Source: Roseateles amylovorans (lineage in GTDB: Bacteria > Pseudomonadota > Gammaproteobacteria > Burkholderiales > Burkholderiaceae_C). Taken from it: a stretch of 64,000 nucleotides of DNA. Position 1 is the first letter of the stretch. The number at the start of each line of letters is the position of its first letter. The notes under the pieces are model-generated. The model ran no database searches. It was not told the DNA's origin and saw only the letters and a list, made by a program, of their open reading frames with translations. The translations under genes were made by a program, and so were the position numbers. Of this stretch, positions 28,366-37,140 are shown in pieces. The stretch covers positions 3,844,001 to 3,908,000 of the forward strand of contig NZ_CP104562.2 of the NCBI RefSeq assembly GCF_025398155.2. The letters run 5' to 3'.

Positions 28366-28424
28366 TGCCGCTGTGAGATGCCGCTGCGGGGTGCAGCTGT
28401 GGGGTGCCGCTGTGAGATAGCGGT
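28366..28424. repeat. TGCCGCTGTGAGAT-type direct repeats
   Basis: Four imperfect copies of a 14-base unit (TGCCGCTGTGAGA, TGCCGCTGCGGGG, TGCAGCTGTGGGG, TGCCGCTGTGAGA) lie head to tail between the divergent membrane-protein and helicase genes. Could be operators or a neutral tandem repeat. Confidence 0.7.
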
Positions 28425-28478
28425 CTGACTTGACGGTCGACCGAAGGTGCAGGAAGACCACCCCCGGGCGATTGCCAA

Positions 28479-28508
28479 CTGACACTGTTCGTTTGTACAG
28501 CCTATGAT
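28479..28508 (+). promoter_or_regulatory. LexA box within a near-consensus promoter
   Basis: A -35 hexamer CTGACA (28479-28484) and a -10 hexamer TATGAT (28503-28508) are 18 bases apart, each one mismatch from the sigma-70 consensus. The spacer holds CTGTTCGTTTGTACAG (28485-28500), an exact match to the LexA operator CTGT-N8-ACAG. Binding would block RNA polymerase, so the downstream helicase is predicted to be SOS-induced. The ATG at 28504 falls inside the -10 element and so cannot be the start. Confidence 0.8.
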
Positions 28509-28518
28509 CCGATCCGCC

Positions 28519-30636
28519 ATGACGCCGATCGATGCCCCGAACGCCCTCGCCGACCGCCCTGACCCGGTGCCGCCGACGGGACCTGACGCCGCTTTCGCGG
28601 ACCTGAACCCGCAACAGCGGGCCGCGGTCGAACACGGCCTGGTCGCGCCGGAGGACGGCCACGGCCCGCTGCTGGTGATTGCGGGCGCCGGCTCCGGCAA
28701 GACCAAGACGCTGGCGGCGCGGGTGGCGCGCTTGCTCCAGAGCGGGGCGGACCCGCAACGCCTGCTGCTGCTCACCTTCTCACGGCGTGCAGCCGGCGAA
28801 ATGGAACGCCGCGCCGGCCGGATGCTGCACCGGGCGCTGGGGCTGCGCAGCACCCAGGCACCGCCGCGCTTTCCCTGGGCAGGCACCTTCCACAGCGTGG
28901 GCGCCCGACTGCTGCGCGAATACGCGCCACGCATCGGGTTGGAGACACAGTTCACCATCCTGGACCGGGCCGATGCCGAGGACCTGATGGGACTGCAGCG
29001 CCAGGCCCTGGGCCTGGCGGAGACAACCGACCGCTTTCCGCTGAAATCCACCTGCCTGAACATCTACTCGCGCACCGTCAACAGCGAGGCGCGCCTGGAC
29101 CAGGTGCTGCAGGACCACTTTCCTTGGTGCTTCGCCGCGCATGACGCGCTCAAGCAGCTGTTCGGCGCCTATGTGGAGGCCAAGCAGCAACAGCACCTGC
29201 TGGACTATGACGACCTGCTGCTCTACTGGGCCGAGATGATGAGCGACGAGGAGATTGCGCAGGCGCTCGGCGAGCGCTTCGACCATGTGCTGGTCGACGA
29301 ATACCAGGACACCAACCGGCTGCAGGCCACCATCCTGCATCGGCTCAAGCCCACCGGTGACCGGCTGACCGTGGTCGGCGACGATGCGCAGGCGATCTAT
29401 TCCTTCCGCGCGGCCGAGGTGCGCAACATCCTGGATTTTCCGCAGCGCTTCCAGCCGCCGGCGCGGGTGATCACGCTCGCGCGCAACTATCGGTCGACCC
29501 AGCCGATCCTGGAGGCCTCCAATGCGGTGATCGCCCAGTCTCGCGAGCGGCACGACAAGCAGCTGTGGTCGGACAAGGTCTCGAACGAGCAGCCCCAACT
29601 GGTGACGGTGGAAGACGAGGCGCGCCAGGCTCAGTGGGTCGCCGACCGCATCCTGCAGCGCCGCGAGGAAGGCCTGAAACTCACCCGTCAGGCGGTGCTG
29701 TTCCGCACCGCCAGCCACAGTGCGCCGCTGGAGCTGGAACTCACCCGCCGCAACATCCCGTTCGTGAAATTCGGTGGCCTCAAATTCCTGGAGAGCAGCC
29801 ATGTGAAGGACGTGATGAGCGTGCTGCGCTGGGCCGACAACCCGCGCCATCGGCTGGCCGGCTTCCGGGTGTCGCAGTTGCTGCCCGGTTTCGGCCCCGC
29901 CAGCGCGCGCCGGCTGCTCGATGAGATGCAGGACGCGCCAGAGGTGCGCACCGTGCTGCAGTCCTTCCAGCCGCCGGGTGCGGCGAAGGCGGACTGGACA
30001 CGGCTGAGCGCCTTGATGATCCAGCTGATGGACGGATCGGACTGGCCGGCCGAGCTGGAAGCCGTGGTGCAGTGGTACGCGCCGCACCTGGAGCGGCTGC
30101 AGGAGGATGCGGCGATCCGTCTGGCGGACCTGGAGCAGATCGTGCGGATCGCCCAGGGCTACGGCAGCCGGGAGCGCTTTCTCACCGAGCTCACGCTCGA
30201 TCCGCCCGAAGCCAGCAGCGACGAATCCGGCGTGCCCCTCAAGGACGAGGACTACCTGATCCTCTCCACCATCCACTCCGCCAAGGGCCAGGAATGGGAG
30301 GCGGTGTATCTGCTGAACTGCGTGGACGGCTGCCTGCCCTCGGACTTGAGCACCGGCGCACAGGCTCAGATCGAGGAAGAGCGACGGCTGCTGTATGTGG
30401 CGATGACCCGCGCCAAGCAGCATCTGGCGGTGATGGTGCCGCAGCGTTTCTATGTGACGCAGCAGGCGCGCCACGGCGATCGGCATCTCTACGCCAGCGT
30501 GTCACGCTTCCTGCCCGGCAAGGTGGCACGCCACTTCGAGAAGGTGGGCCCGGCCAACGAGGTCCAGGCCCCGCTGCCGGCGCTGGTGAAGCCGGCGATG
30601 GACGTGGCGGCGAAGCTGCGGAAATCCTGGAGCTGA
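28519..30636 (+). CDS. UvrD/Rep-family DNA helicase (SF1A)
   Basis: 705 residues. Motifs in order: Q-motif LNPQQRAAVEH, Walker A AGAGSGKTKTL, LLLTFSRRAAGEMERR, Walker B LVDEYQDTN, GDDAQAIYSFRAAEV, LARNYRST, LSTIHSAKGQEWEAVYL, LLYVAMTRAKQHL. This is an ATP-dependent 3'-5' DNA translocase of the UvrD/PcrA/Rep group acting in repair or fork restart. The start is set at ATG 28519 because ATG 28504 overlaps the promoter -10; the transcript would then be nearly leaderless. Predicted LexA control fits a repair role. Shorter accessory domains than UvrD itself, so orthology to uvrD is not claimed. Confidence 0.9.
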   Translation: MTPIDAPNALADRPDPVPPTGPDAAFADLNPQQRAAVEHGLVAPEDGHGPLLVIAGAGSGKTKTLAARVARLLQSGADPQRLLLLTFSRRAAGEMERRAGRMLHRALGLRSTQAPPRFPWAGTFHSVGARLLREYAPRIGLETQFTILDRADAEDLMGLQRQALGLAETTDRFPLKSTCLNIYSRTVNSEARLDQVLQDHFPWCFAAHDALKQLFGAYVEAKQQQHLLDYDDLLLYWAEMMSDEEIAQALGERFDHVLVDEYQDTNRLQATILHRLKPTGDRLTVVGDDAQAIYSFRAAEVRNILDFPQRFQPPARVITLARNYRSTQPILEASNAVIAQSRERHDKQLWSDKVSNEQPQLVTVEDEARQAQWVADRILQRREEGLKLTRQAVLFRTASHSAPLELELTRRNIPFVKFGGLKFLESSHVKDVMSVLRWADNPRHRLAGFRVSQLLPGFGPASARRLLDEMQDAPEVRTVLQSFQPPGAAKADWTRLSALMIQLMDGSDWPAELEAVVQWYAPHLERLQEDAAIRLADLEQIVRIAQGYGSRERFLTELTLDPPEASSDESGVPLKDEDYLILSTIHSAKGQEWEAVYLLNCVDGCLPSDLSTGAQAQIEEERRLLYVAMTRAKQHLAVMVPQRFYVTQQARHGDRHLYASVSRFLPGKVARHFEKVGPANEVQAPLPALVKPAMDVAAKLRKSWS

Positions 30637-30746
30637 GGGGGCCGGTCCGCGCTGAGAGGACCTGAGGCATGCGGACCTGAGCGGCCCCGCCGAACGGACC
30701 TCGCGAACCCGGGCCGACCGGCCTGGGCCCGACTGAAGCCACACGA

Positions 30747-30772
30747 CAGGCCCCGCCCTCCCGGCGGGCCTG
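30747..30772. terminator. hairpin between convergent helicase and hslO genes
   Basis: CAGGCCCCGCC and GGCGGGCCTG pair with one bulged C around a 5-base loop, just 9 bases past the hslO stop. No T-run. It could serve both converging transcripts. Confidence 0.45.
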
Positions 30773-30780
30773 CCTGGCGC

Positions 30781-31737
30781 TTACTGCACGCTGGCGCTGC
30801 CCGGCGCCTGATACTGCGGATCGGTGAAGAGCTCGCCGACATCCACCGCATCGAACATGTAGTGGTTGCCGCAGAAGTCGCAGCCGATCTCGACGCCGCC
30901 CAGTTCGGCCAGGATCTCATCGACCTCCTGGCGCCCCAGACCCAGCAGCATGCGGCCGACCCGGTCGCGAGAGCAGGTGCAGGCGAAGCGCGGCGTCTGG
31001 GGATCGAAGCGGCGCACCGTCTCCTCCCAGAACAGCCGGCGCAGGATGGTGTTGCTGTCCAAGGTCAGCAGCTCTTCAGGCGTGAGCGTGGCGGCGAGCA
31101 TGCTGATGCGGTTGTAGGCGTCTTCCAGCTCCTCGCGGGCGATGCCGGAGCTCGCGCCCGCCTCCAGGTTGCCCTCGCCTTCGATCGGCAGGCGCTGGAT
31201 GAGCAGGCCGGCGGCGATCTTGTCGTTGGCGGCCAGCACCAGCGTGCTGTCGAGCTGCTCGGACTGGCGCATGTAGTGCTTCAGCACGTCCGACAGCTTT
31301 TCCAGCGGCTCGCCGTTGGGGCCGCTCAGGGGCACGATGCCTTGATAGGGCTGCTGGCCCGGCATCTTGTCCTTGGGGTCCAGCGTGATGGCGCAGCGGC
31401 CCTGGCCATGCGCGTTGAGCATCTGCTGCAGGGTGGCGTCGTCCGCGACCTCGCCGCGGGTCTTGGCGGTGGAGCGGAAGGTCAGGTCGGGCTGCACCTC
31501 CACCACGGCCAGCTTCAGCGGGCCGTCGCCCATCACCTGGAACACCAGGGCGCCGTTGAACTTGATGTTGGCCTGCATCAGCGCACCGGCGGCCGTCATC
31601 TGGCCCAGCAGGTCGCGCACCGGCACCGGCAGGGGTTCCTTGCGCCGGCGCAGCAGCTCTTGCCAGCTCTCGTCCAGGCGCACCAGCATGCCGCGCACCG
31701 GCAGGCCTTCAAACAGGAACTTGTGCAGTTCGCTCAT
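30781..31737 (-). CDS. hslO: redox-regulated chaperone Hsp33
   Basis: Holdase chaperone that is activated by oxidative unfolding. 318 residues from ATG 31737 (MSELHKFLFEG); an upstream ATG at 31776 is out of keeping with the family. The C-terminal zinc switch is complete: FACTCSRDR supplies CxC and IGCDFCGNHY supplies CxxC. GQQPYQGIVPL and the segment around YMRQSEQLDSTLVLA are conserved core. Possibly cotranscribed with the carbonic anhydrase gene 128 bases upstream. Confidence 0.93.
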   Translation of the reverse strand: MSELHKFLFEGLPVRGMLVRLDESWQELLRRRKEPLPVPVRDLLGQMTAAGALMQANIKFNGALVFQVMGDGPLKLAVVEVQPDLTFRSTAKTRGEVADDATLQQMLNAHGQGRCAITLDPKDKMPGQQPYQGIVPLSGPNGEPLEKLSDVLKHYMRQSEQLDSTLVLAANDKIAAGLLIQRLPIEGEGNLEAGASSGIAREELEDAYNRISMLAATLTPEELLTLDSNTILRRLFWEETVRRFDPQTPRFACTCSRDRVGRMLLGLGRQEVDEILAELGGVEIGCDFCGNHYMFDAVDVGELFTDPQYQAPGSASVQ

Positions 31738-31865
31738 GGGAATCGGTCTTTCAAAGTCAGTGAATCTCTCAGGCATCGCTCAAGGAGCCTTAGATCGGGA
31801 CGGAATGGCCGGAGGCAAGCACATGCGGCCGCCGGCACCGAGGGGCCCGCCCGGCCCTCACTCGG

Positions 31866-32390
31866 TCAATCGATTCGGACCAGCTCCTGGGCATAGCGCT
31901 GGCCGTTGCGCACGTAATGGGCGGCGCTGTGCGCCAGGCCCTGGATCTGCTCGGGCGTGAGCTCGCGCACCACCTTGGCGGGCGAGCCCATGATCAGGCT
32001 GCCGTCCGGGAAGACCTTGCCTTCGGTCACCAGCGAGCCGGCGCCGACCAGGCAGTTGCGGCCGATCCGGGCGCCATTGAGCACCACCGCGCCGATGCCG
32101 ATCAGCGAGTTCTCGCCCACGGTGCAGCCGTGCAGCATGACCTGATGACCGACGGTGACATTGGCGCCCAGGGTCAGCGGCATGCCGGCATCCGCATGCA
32201 GGACGCTGCCGTCCTGGATGTTGCTGCCCTCGCCGATGGTGAGGTGGTCGCTGTCGCCGCGCAGCACCGCGTTGAACCAGATGCTCACCTTCGCCTGCAG
32301 CGTCACACGGCCGATGACCTGGGCGCTTTCCGCGACCCACACGCCTGCGGCCAGTTCGGGCGTGTGGTCGCCCAATCGATAGACAGCCAT
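31866..32390 (-). CDS. gamma-carbonic anhydrase family protein
   Basis: 174 residues of left-handed beta-helix (hexapeptide repeats such as IGEGSNIQDG, VTVGHQVMLHG, IGRNCLVGAGS). The zinc-ligand histidines of the YrdA/PaaY/Cam group are visible in VLHADAG, VGHQVMLHG. Acts as a trimer in the cytoplasm; either a carbonic anhydrase or a related hydrolase/thioesterase accessory. Divergent from the DUF455 gene 78 bases away. Confidence 0.88.
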   Translation of the reverse strand: MAVYRLGDHTPELAAGVWVAESAQVIGRVTLQAKVSIWFNAVLRGDSDHLTIGEGSNIQDGSVLHADAGMPLTLGANVTVGHQVMLHGCTVGENSLIGIGAVVLNGARIGRNCLVGAGSLVTEGKVFPDGSLIMGSPAKVVRELTPEQIQGLAHSAAHYVRNGQRYAQELVRID

Positions 32391-32468
32391 TCGTTTGCTC
32401 TCCCGGGGTTCGCCGGCCTGGGCCGGTTGCGGCCGGGTGGCGCCGGCGCAAAAGGGATAATTCTACGA

Positions 32469-33263
32469 ATGGAACTCAGAACCCGTGCGCTGGAGGTCCT
32501 TCTCATCCCGGACCCGCCGGCCAAGGCGCTCGCGGCCCGTGCGTTGCAGGAGGCCCTGCGCGACCCCGACACCGTGCCGCTGGACACCGCCGTGCGCCTC
32601 ACCACCGATGCCGATCTGCCCGGTCGCCCCGAGCGCCCGCGGCTGCTGTCGGCGCTGCAGGTGGGTTCGCGCTCGCCCTTCACCGTCGAGGGCCGGGCGG
32701 CGCTGCTGCATGCGATTGCGCACATCGAGTTCAATGCGATCAACCTGGCGCTGGATGCCGTCTGGCGCTTCCCGGACATGCCGCGGGCGTTCTATCTCGA
32801 CTGGCTGAAGGTGGCGGCCGAAGAAGCCTTCCATTTCAGTCTGCTGGCCGAGCATCTCGGCACGCTGGGACGGGCCTACGGCGACTTCGATGCCCATGAC
32901 GGCCTGTGGTCGATGGCGCGCCGCACCGAGGGCGATGTGCTGGCCCGCATGGCGCTGGTGCCGCGCACCCTGGAAGCCCGCGGACTGGATGCGACACCGC
33001 CGCTGCAGGCCAAGTTCGCCAAGGCGGGCGACGCCCGGGCGGTGGAGATTCTGGACATCATCCTGCGCGACGAGGTCGGCCATGTGCGCATCGGCAACCA
33101 CTGGTACCGCCACCTGTGCCGCGAACGCGGGCTGGATCCGGTGACGCTGTATCCGAGCCTGGTCGAGCAGTTCCAGGCCCCTCGCCTGCGACCGCCCTTC
33201 AACCTGGACGCGCGCACCGAGGCCGGCTTCAGTCCCGAGGAGCTGGCCTACCTCAACGAATGA
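32469..33263 (+). CDS. ferritin-like DUF455 protein
   Basis: 264 residues beginning MELRTRALEVLL. Metal-binding four-helix pattern: HIEFNAINLALDAVWRF, AAEEAFHFSLLAEHL and RDEVGHVRIGNHWYR supply the E/ExxH ligands of a di-iron or di-manganese centre. Family of unknown function, often suspected to be an oxygenase or RNA-modifying enzyme like MiaE. Much longer open frame upstream of 32469 is antisense to the carbonic anhydrase and is not used. Confidence 0.85.
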   Translation: MELRTRALEVLLIPDPPAKALAARALQEALRDPDTVPLDTAVRLTTDADLPGRPERPRLLSALQVGSRSPFTVEGRAALLHAIAHIEFNAINLALDAVWRFPDMPRAFYLDWLKVAAEEAFHFSLLAEHLGTLGRAYGDFDAHDGLWSMARRTEGDVLARMALVPRTLEARGLDATPPLQAKFAKAGDARAVEILDIILRDEVGHVRIGNHWYRHLCRERGLDPVTLYPSLVEQFQAPRLRPPFNLDARTEAGFSPEELAYLNE

Positions 33264-33392
33264 TCCGCAAGGTGACCGCCTCGCCGGGGGCTCGACCGTT
33301 CGGCTGTCCCCAAATTCAACTGACGCCTGGCGCCTCCCTGCCTGCAGGCCGCTGACGCGATCCGCGCAGCGAGTCCGATCCGAAAGCTGTTC

Positions 33393-34298
33393 ATGACCCG
33401 TATCCAAGCCAACCTGCTGCTGACGCTCATCGCGATGATCTGGGGTTCTGCCTTCGTCGCGCAGGCGCACGGCATGGATTCCATCGGCCCGATGATGTTC
33501 ACCGGCGTGCGTTTCCTGATCGGCGCGCTGGTGGTGCTGCCGCTGATCCTGCGGGAGCGGCGGACCGCCCGCCTCTCCCCGACCGCCCGACCGCTGACGC
33601 GCAGCGATGCCTTCAAGATCATGGGCCTGGGTCTGCTGCTGACCTTGGGCGCGGCGCTGCAGCAGATCGGCATCAAGTTCACCACGGTCACCAATGCCGG
33701 TTTCCTGACCGCGCTGTATGTGCCGCTGGTGCCGCTGCTGGGCTGGGCGCTGCTTCGCCACTGGCCGCACTGGTCGGTCTGGCCGGGCGCGGTGGCCTGT
33801 CTGGTGGGCGCCTTCCTGCTGTCGGGCGCGCATGAATTGAACATCAGCCTGGGCGACGCCTGGGTGATTGCCTCGGCCCTGCCGTGGGCGGTGCATGTGC
33901 TGCTGGTGGGTCAGGTCGCGGACCGAATGAACTCCCCGTTCCTGGTGGCGGGCGGGCAGTTCCTGTTCTGTGGCGTGGTCGCGCTGGCGTGGGCGCTGTG
34001 TTTGGAGCCGTGGAGCTGGGAAGGCATTCAGGCCGCCACCGGGCCCCTGCTCTACACCGGCGTGCTGTCGGTCGGCGTGGCCTTCACCGGTCAGGTGGTG
34101 GCGCAGCGTTATGCGCATGCGGCGGACGCGGCCATCATCCTGTCGTCCGAGACCTTGTTCGCCGCGATCTTCGGCTATGTGCTGATGGGCGACCGCTTGA
34201 ACGCCGCCGGCCTGCTGGGCTGCGCGCTGATTCTGGGCGCGATGCTGCTGATCCAGTTGCTGCCGATGCTGCGCGTGCTGCGGGCGCGGACGGCTTGA
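33393..34298 (+). CDS. EamA/DMT-family transporter
   Basis: 301 residues, ten predicted membrane segments in two EamA repeats. LLLTLIAMIWGSAFVAQAHGM opens it, and ILSSETLFAAIFGYVLMGDRLN followed by GCALILGAMLLIQLLP closes it, both standard for inner-membrane metabolite exporters. Substrate unknown. A cytoplasmic loop of about 20 residues (RERRTARLSPTARPLTRSD) separates segments 2 and 3. Confidence 0.9.
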   Translation: MTRIQANLLLTLIAMIWGSAFVAQAHGMDSIGPMMFTGVRFLIGALVVLPLILRERRTARLSPTARPLTRSDAFKIMGLGLLLTLGAALQQIGIKFTTVTNAGFLTALYVPLVPLLGWALLRHWPHWSVWPGAVACLVGAFLLSGAHELNISLGDAWVIASALPWAVHVLLVGQVADRMNSPFLVAGGQFLFCGVVALAWALCLEPWSWEGIQAATGPLLYTGVLSVGVAFTGQVVAQRYAHAADAAIILSSETLFAAIFGYVLMGDRLNAAGLLGCALILGAMLLIQLLPMLRVLRARTA

Positions 34299-34336
34299 GG
34301 TCTGGCCGGGCCTGGCGCTGATCAGACCGGCATCAG

Positions 34337-34374
34337 ACTCAGCCTCAGCCTCAGCTACAGCTACAGCTACAGCT
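34337..34374. repeat. CTCAGC/TACAGC hexanucleotide tract
   Basis: About six consecutive 6-base units change from CTCAGC to TACAGC, between the EamA gene and the Lrp-family gene. No coding role is apparent. Confidence 0.8.
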
Positions 34375-34469
34375 CTTGGTGCTCCGGGATCGGCGTGCGC
34401 TGGAATCGCTCTCGCCCCCATCGCGATGACCGTGACGCCCGCGAAGAGGCGAGCGCCGCTCCGTGCCGC

Positions 34470-34946
34470 TCACGCGTCCAGCGGAAACGCCGTCGACCGC
34501 TTCACCGTGCGCAGCACCAGCATGGAATTGGCGCGCGCCACGCCGGGCAGTTGCATCAACACCTGGGTGTGCAGCCGCTCCAGGTCCTCGGCGTCCTTGT
34601 AGGCGAAGCGCAGCAGGTAGTCGTTGCTGCCGGCCACATAGAAGCAGTCCAGGATATCCGGCGCGTCCTTCACCGCCTGCTCGAACTCCGCCAGCGCCGC
34701 AGGCGTCATGCGCTCGACATTGATGATGGTGTAGCTCGTGCCCGGTTTGCCGATGGCCTTCGGATTGAGCAAGGCCACCACCCGATCGATCACGCCGTCG
34801 TCCTCCAGCCGCTTGACCCGGCGAAGACACGCCGACGGTGACAGGTGCACCCGTTGCGCCAGGTCCTGGTTGGACAGCCTCGCATCCTGCTGCAGGGCCT
34901 CCAGGATCTGCCGGTCAATCGCATCCAATTTCACTTCTGGGTTCAT
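34470..34946 (-). CDS. Lrp/AsnC-family transcriptional regulator
   Basis: 158 residues from ATG 34946 (one more ATG at 34955). N-terminal helix-turn-helix: LDAIDRQILEALQQDARLSN then LAQRVHLSPSACLRRVKRLE. C-terminal RAM/ligand domain: YTIINVERMTPAALAEFE, CFYVAGSNDYLLRF. Divergently placed 206 bases from an omega-amino-acid aminotransferase gene, which it most likely regulates in response to an amino acid. Confidence 0.92.
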   Translation of the reverse strand: MNPEVKLDAIDRQILEALQQDARLSNQDLAQRVHLSPSACLRRVKRLEDDGVIDRVVALLNPKAIGKPGTSYTIINVERMTPAALAEFEQAVKDAPDILDCFYVAGSNDYLLRFAYKDAEDLERLHTQVLMQLPGVARANSMLVLRTVKRSTAFPLDA

Positions 34947-35152
34947 GCGCGGCATTCTGTGCGAAGAATCCCGCCATCAGCGGCATTGGATTGCGCCATT
35001 CCGGGTTTTCCCGCCTGTACAACGCTCACCGATTGCGCGGCCGCTTGCCTAGACTAATGGTCAATCCCGGTCGCCGCGAACGGCCCTTTCAGTGCCACGG
35101 CGACCGACCCGCCGCGCTTCGCCTTCGCCTTCGACATCAAGGAGCCTTCCCC

Positions 35153-36469
35153 ATGAGCACCCCGCCCCTCGACATGGACGCCTACTGGATGCCGTTCACC
35201 GCGAACCGCCAGTTCAAGAAGTCTCCCCGCCTGCTCACCCGTGCCGACGGCATGTTCTTCACCGACGACCACGGCCGGCAGGTGCTCGACGGCATCGCCG
35301 GCCTGTGGTGCGTGAATGCGGGCCATAACCGTCCGCGCATCGTCAAGGCGATCCAGGAACAAGCCGCTGAGCTGGACTTCGCACCGCCGTTCCAGATGGG
35401 CCATCCGAAGGCCTTCGAGCTCGCCTCGCGGCTGGCCGAGATCGCGCCAGCGGGCATGAACAAGGTGTTCTTCACCAACTCCGGCTCCGAATCGGTCGAA
35501 ACCGCACTGAAGATGGCGCTGGCCTATCACCGCGTACGCGGCGAGGGACAACGCACCCGGCTCATCGGTCGCGAGCGCGGCTATCACGGCGTGAACTTCG
35601 GCGGGGTGTCGGTGGGTGGCATGGTGGCCAATCGCAAGATGTTCGGCACGCTGCTGTCGGGGGTGGACCATCTGCGCCATACCCATGACCTCGCCCGCAA
35701 TGCCTTCAGCGTCGGGCAGCCGGCGCACGGCGCAGAGCTGGCGGACGATCTGGAGCGCATGGTCGCGCTGCACGATGCGTCGACGATTGCGGCGGTGATC
35801 GTCGAACCGGTGTCGGGCTCGTCCGGCGTGCTGATCCCGCCGCAAGGCTATCTGCAGCGCCTGCGCGAGATCTGCGACAAGCACGGCATCCTGCTGATCT
35901 TCGATGAGGTCATCACCGGCTTCGGCCGCACCGGCCACCCGTTCGCGGCCCAGACCTTCGGCGTCACGCCTGACCTGATGACGATCGCCAAAGGCCTGAC
36001 CAACGGCTGCGTGCCCATGGGCGCGGTGCTCGCGAAGCAGTCCATCCACGACACCTTCATGAATGGGCCGGACCACCTGATCGAGTTCTTCCACGGCTAC
36101 ACCTATTCCGGGCATCCGCTTGCCTGCGCGGCCGGGCTGGCGACGCTCGACACCTATGCAGAAGACGGCCTGCTGACCCGCGCCGGCGAGCTGCAGGGCT
36201 ACTTCGCCGAACAGCTGCACTCGCTGCGGGGCGAGCCGCATGTCATTGATGTGCGCAACATCGGACTGGTCGGCGGCGTGGAACTCACGCCGCGCGCCGG
36301 CGAACCGACCAAGCGGGCCTTCGACACCTTCCTCGACTGCTGGGAACAGGGCGTGCTGATCCGCACCACGGGCGACATCCTCGCGCTGTCGCCACCGCTG
36401 ATCGCCGGCCGAGAACACCTGGACCGGATGGTCGACGCGATCCGCACCGCCCTGCGCCGGCTGGCCTGA
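35153..36469 (+). CDS. class III omega-amino acid:pyruvate aminotransferase
   Basis: PLP enzyme moving an amino group from beta-alanine or another omega-amino donor to pyruvate. 438 residues; AAGGAG lies 9 bases before the ATG. Start MDAYWMPFTANRQFKKSPRL is characteristic of the beta-alanine-pyruvate subgroup. PLP features: FFTNSGSESVETALKMAL (phosphate site), GRERGYHGVNFGG, LIFDEVITGFGRTG (aspartate), LMTIAKGLTNGCVPMGAVL with the Schiff-base lysine in IAKGL. Regulated probably by the divergent Lrp-type protein. Confidence 0.92.
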   Translation: MSTPPLDMDAYWMPFTANRQFKKSPRLLTRADGMFFTDDHGRQVLDGIAGLWCVNAGHNRPRIVKAIQEQAAELDFAPPFQMGHPKAFELASRLAEIAPAGMNKVFFTNSGSESVETALKMALAYHRVRGEGQRTRLIGRERGYHGVNFGGVSVGGMVANRKMFGTLLSGVDHLRHTHDLARNAFSVGQPAHGAELADDLERMVALHDASTIAAVIVEPVSGSSGVLIPPQGYLQRLREICDKHGILLIFDEVITGFGRTGHPFAAQTFGVTPDLMTIAKGLTNGCVPMGAVLAKQSIHDTFMNGPDHLIEFFHGYTYSGHPLACAAGLATLDTYAEDGLLTRAGELQGYFAEQLHSLRGEPHVIDVRNIGLVGGVELTPRAGEPTKRAFDTFLDCWEQGVLIRTTGDILALSPPLIAGREHLDRMVDAIRTALRRLA

Positions 36470-36503
36470 TCGCCCGGTTCAGCCCGTCGAGCCGCAGTGC
36501 GCG

Positions 36504-37013
36504 TCAGCGCCCGGCCCCGCGAAGCTCCTTGCGCACCACCAGCTTCAGGCCCGACCACACCTCGCTGACCGCGCAGACCTTCACATCCACCCAGCCCAGC
36601 GGCAGGCATTCGGTGCGGATGACGTCCTCGGTGATGCTCGTCGGCACCTTGGAGGCTTTCTTGGGCCAGGAGATCCACAGCGAGACGTCGTCTCGCAGCC
36701 GCGTGCGCAAGGTGTGGAGATGGCGAGCCAGATCAGTGCGCTCGATCAGGAACAGATGGGCGATGTCGACCGTCGGACCCGATTGTTTGGCGCGGACCAC
36801 ATTCGGCGGCAGCGGCGCGATCCAGTCGTCGTAACCGGCCGGCGCCTCGAGCACCCAGAGCACATGGCCGGATTGGATGCCCAACTTGCGCGCCAGCGGC
36901 GTGCCGGAGTAGCCGACCGAGGGCCGCCCGGGCAAGCCGTCGGATGTCGGCGGCGTGGCGGCCAGGGGGGGGGGATCCGGTCTGCGTGCCCGACGACGTC
37001 GCCATGTGTCCAT
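36504..37013 (-). CDS. DUF3052-family protein with poly-C tract at its start
   Basis: The conserved part begins GYSGTPLARKLGIQSGHVLW and continues PPNVVRAKQSGPTVDIAHLF, LWISWPKKASKVPTSITED, DVKVCAVSEVWSGLKLVVRK, the DUF3052 pattern (function unknown). The annotated frame starts at 37013 with an unlikely Arg-rich leader (MDTWRRRRARRPD). A better start, ATG 37005 with AAGGA 7 bases upstream, reads MATSSGTQTGS but is in the wrong frame; the two frames meet at a run of ten C on the coding strand. With nine C they would join. Confidence 0.75.
   Translation of the reverse strand: MDTWRRRRARRPDPPPLAATPPTSDGLPGRPSVGYSGTPLARKLGIQSGHVLWVLEAPAGYDDWIAPLPPNVVRAKQSGPTVDIAHLFLIERTDLARHLHTLRTRLRDDVSLWISWPKKASKVPTSITEDVIRTECLPLGWVDVKVCAVSEVWSGLKLVVRKELRGAGR
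36965..36974. repeat. G10 homopolymer (C10 on coding strand)
   Basis: Ten consecutive G on the plus strand within the first codons of the DUF3052 gene. Such tracts slip during replication and are also a common place for sequencing length errors. Confidence 0.95.
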
Positions 37014-37140
37014 CCTTCGTGAAGCTGACCCCGCGCGATGTCGGCGTTGTAGCGCGACGAAGGCAGCCGTGCGATCTCGCTAACCCTTGCGCGTCCCGGA
37101 AAGCCGTGGCGCGCGCCAGCTCGGGCATCATCCGCGCACC

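Noticed and set aside
28504..28518. ATG 28504 as the helicase start
   Set aside because: It lies inside the TATGAT -10 element of the best promoter, only 3 bases after the LexA box, and has no leader.
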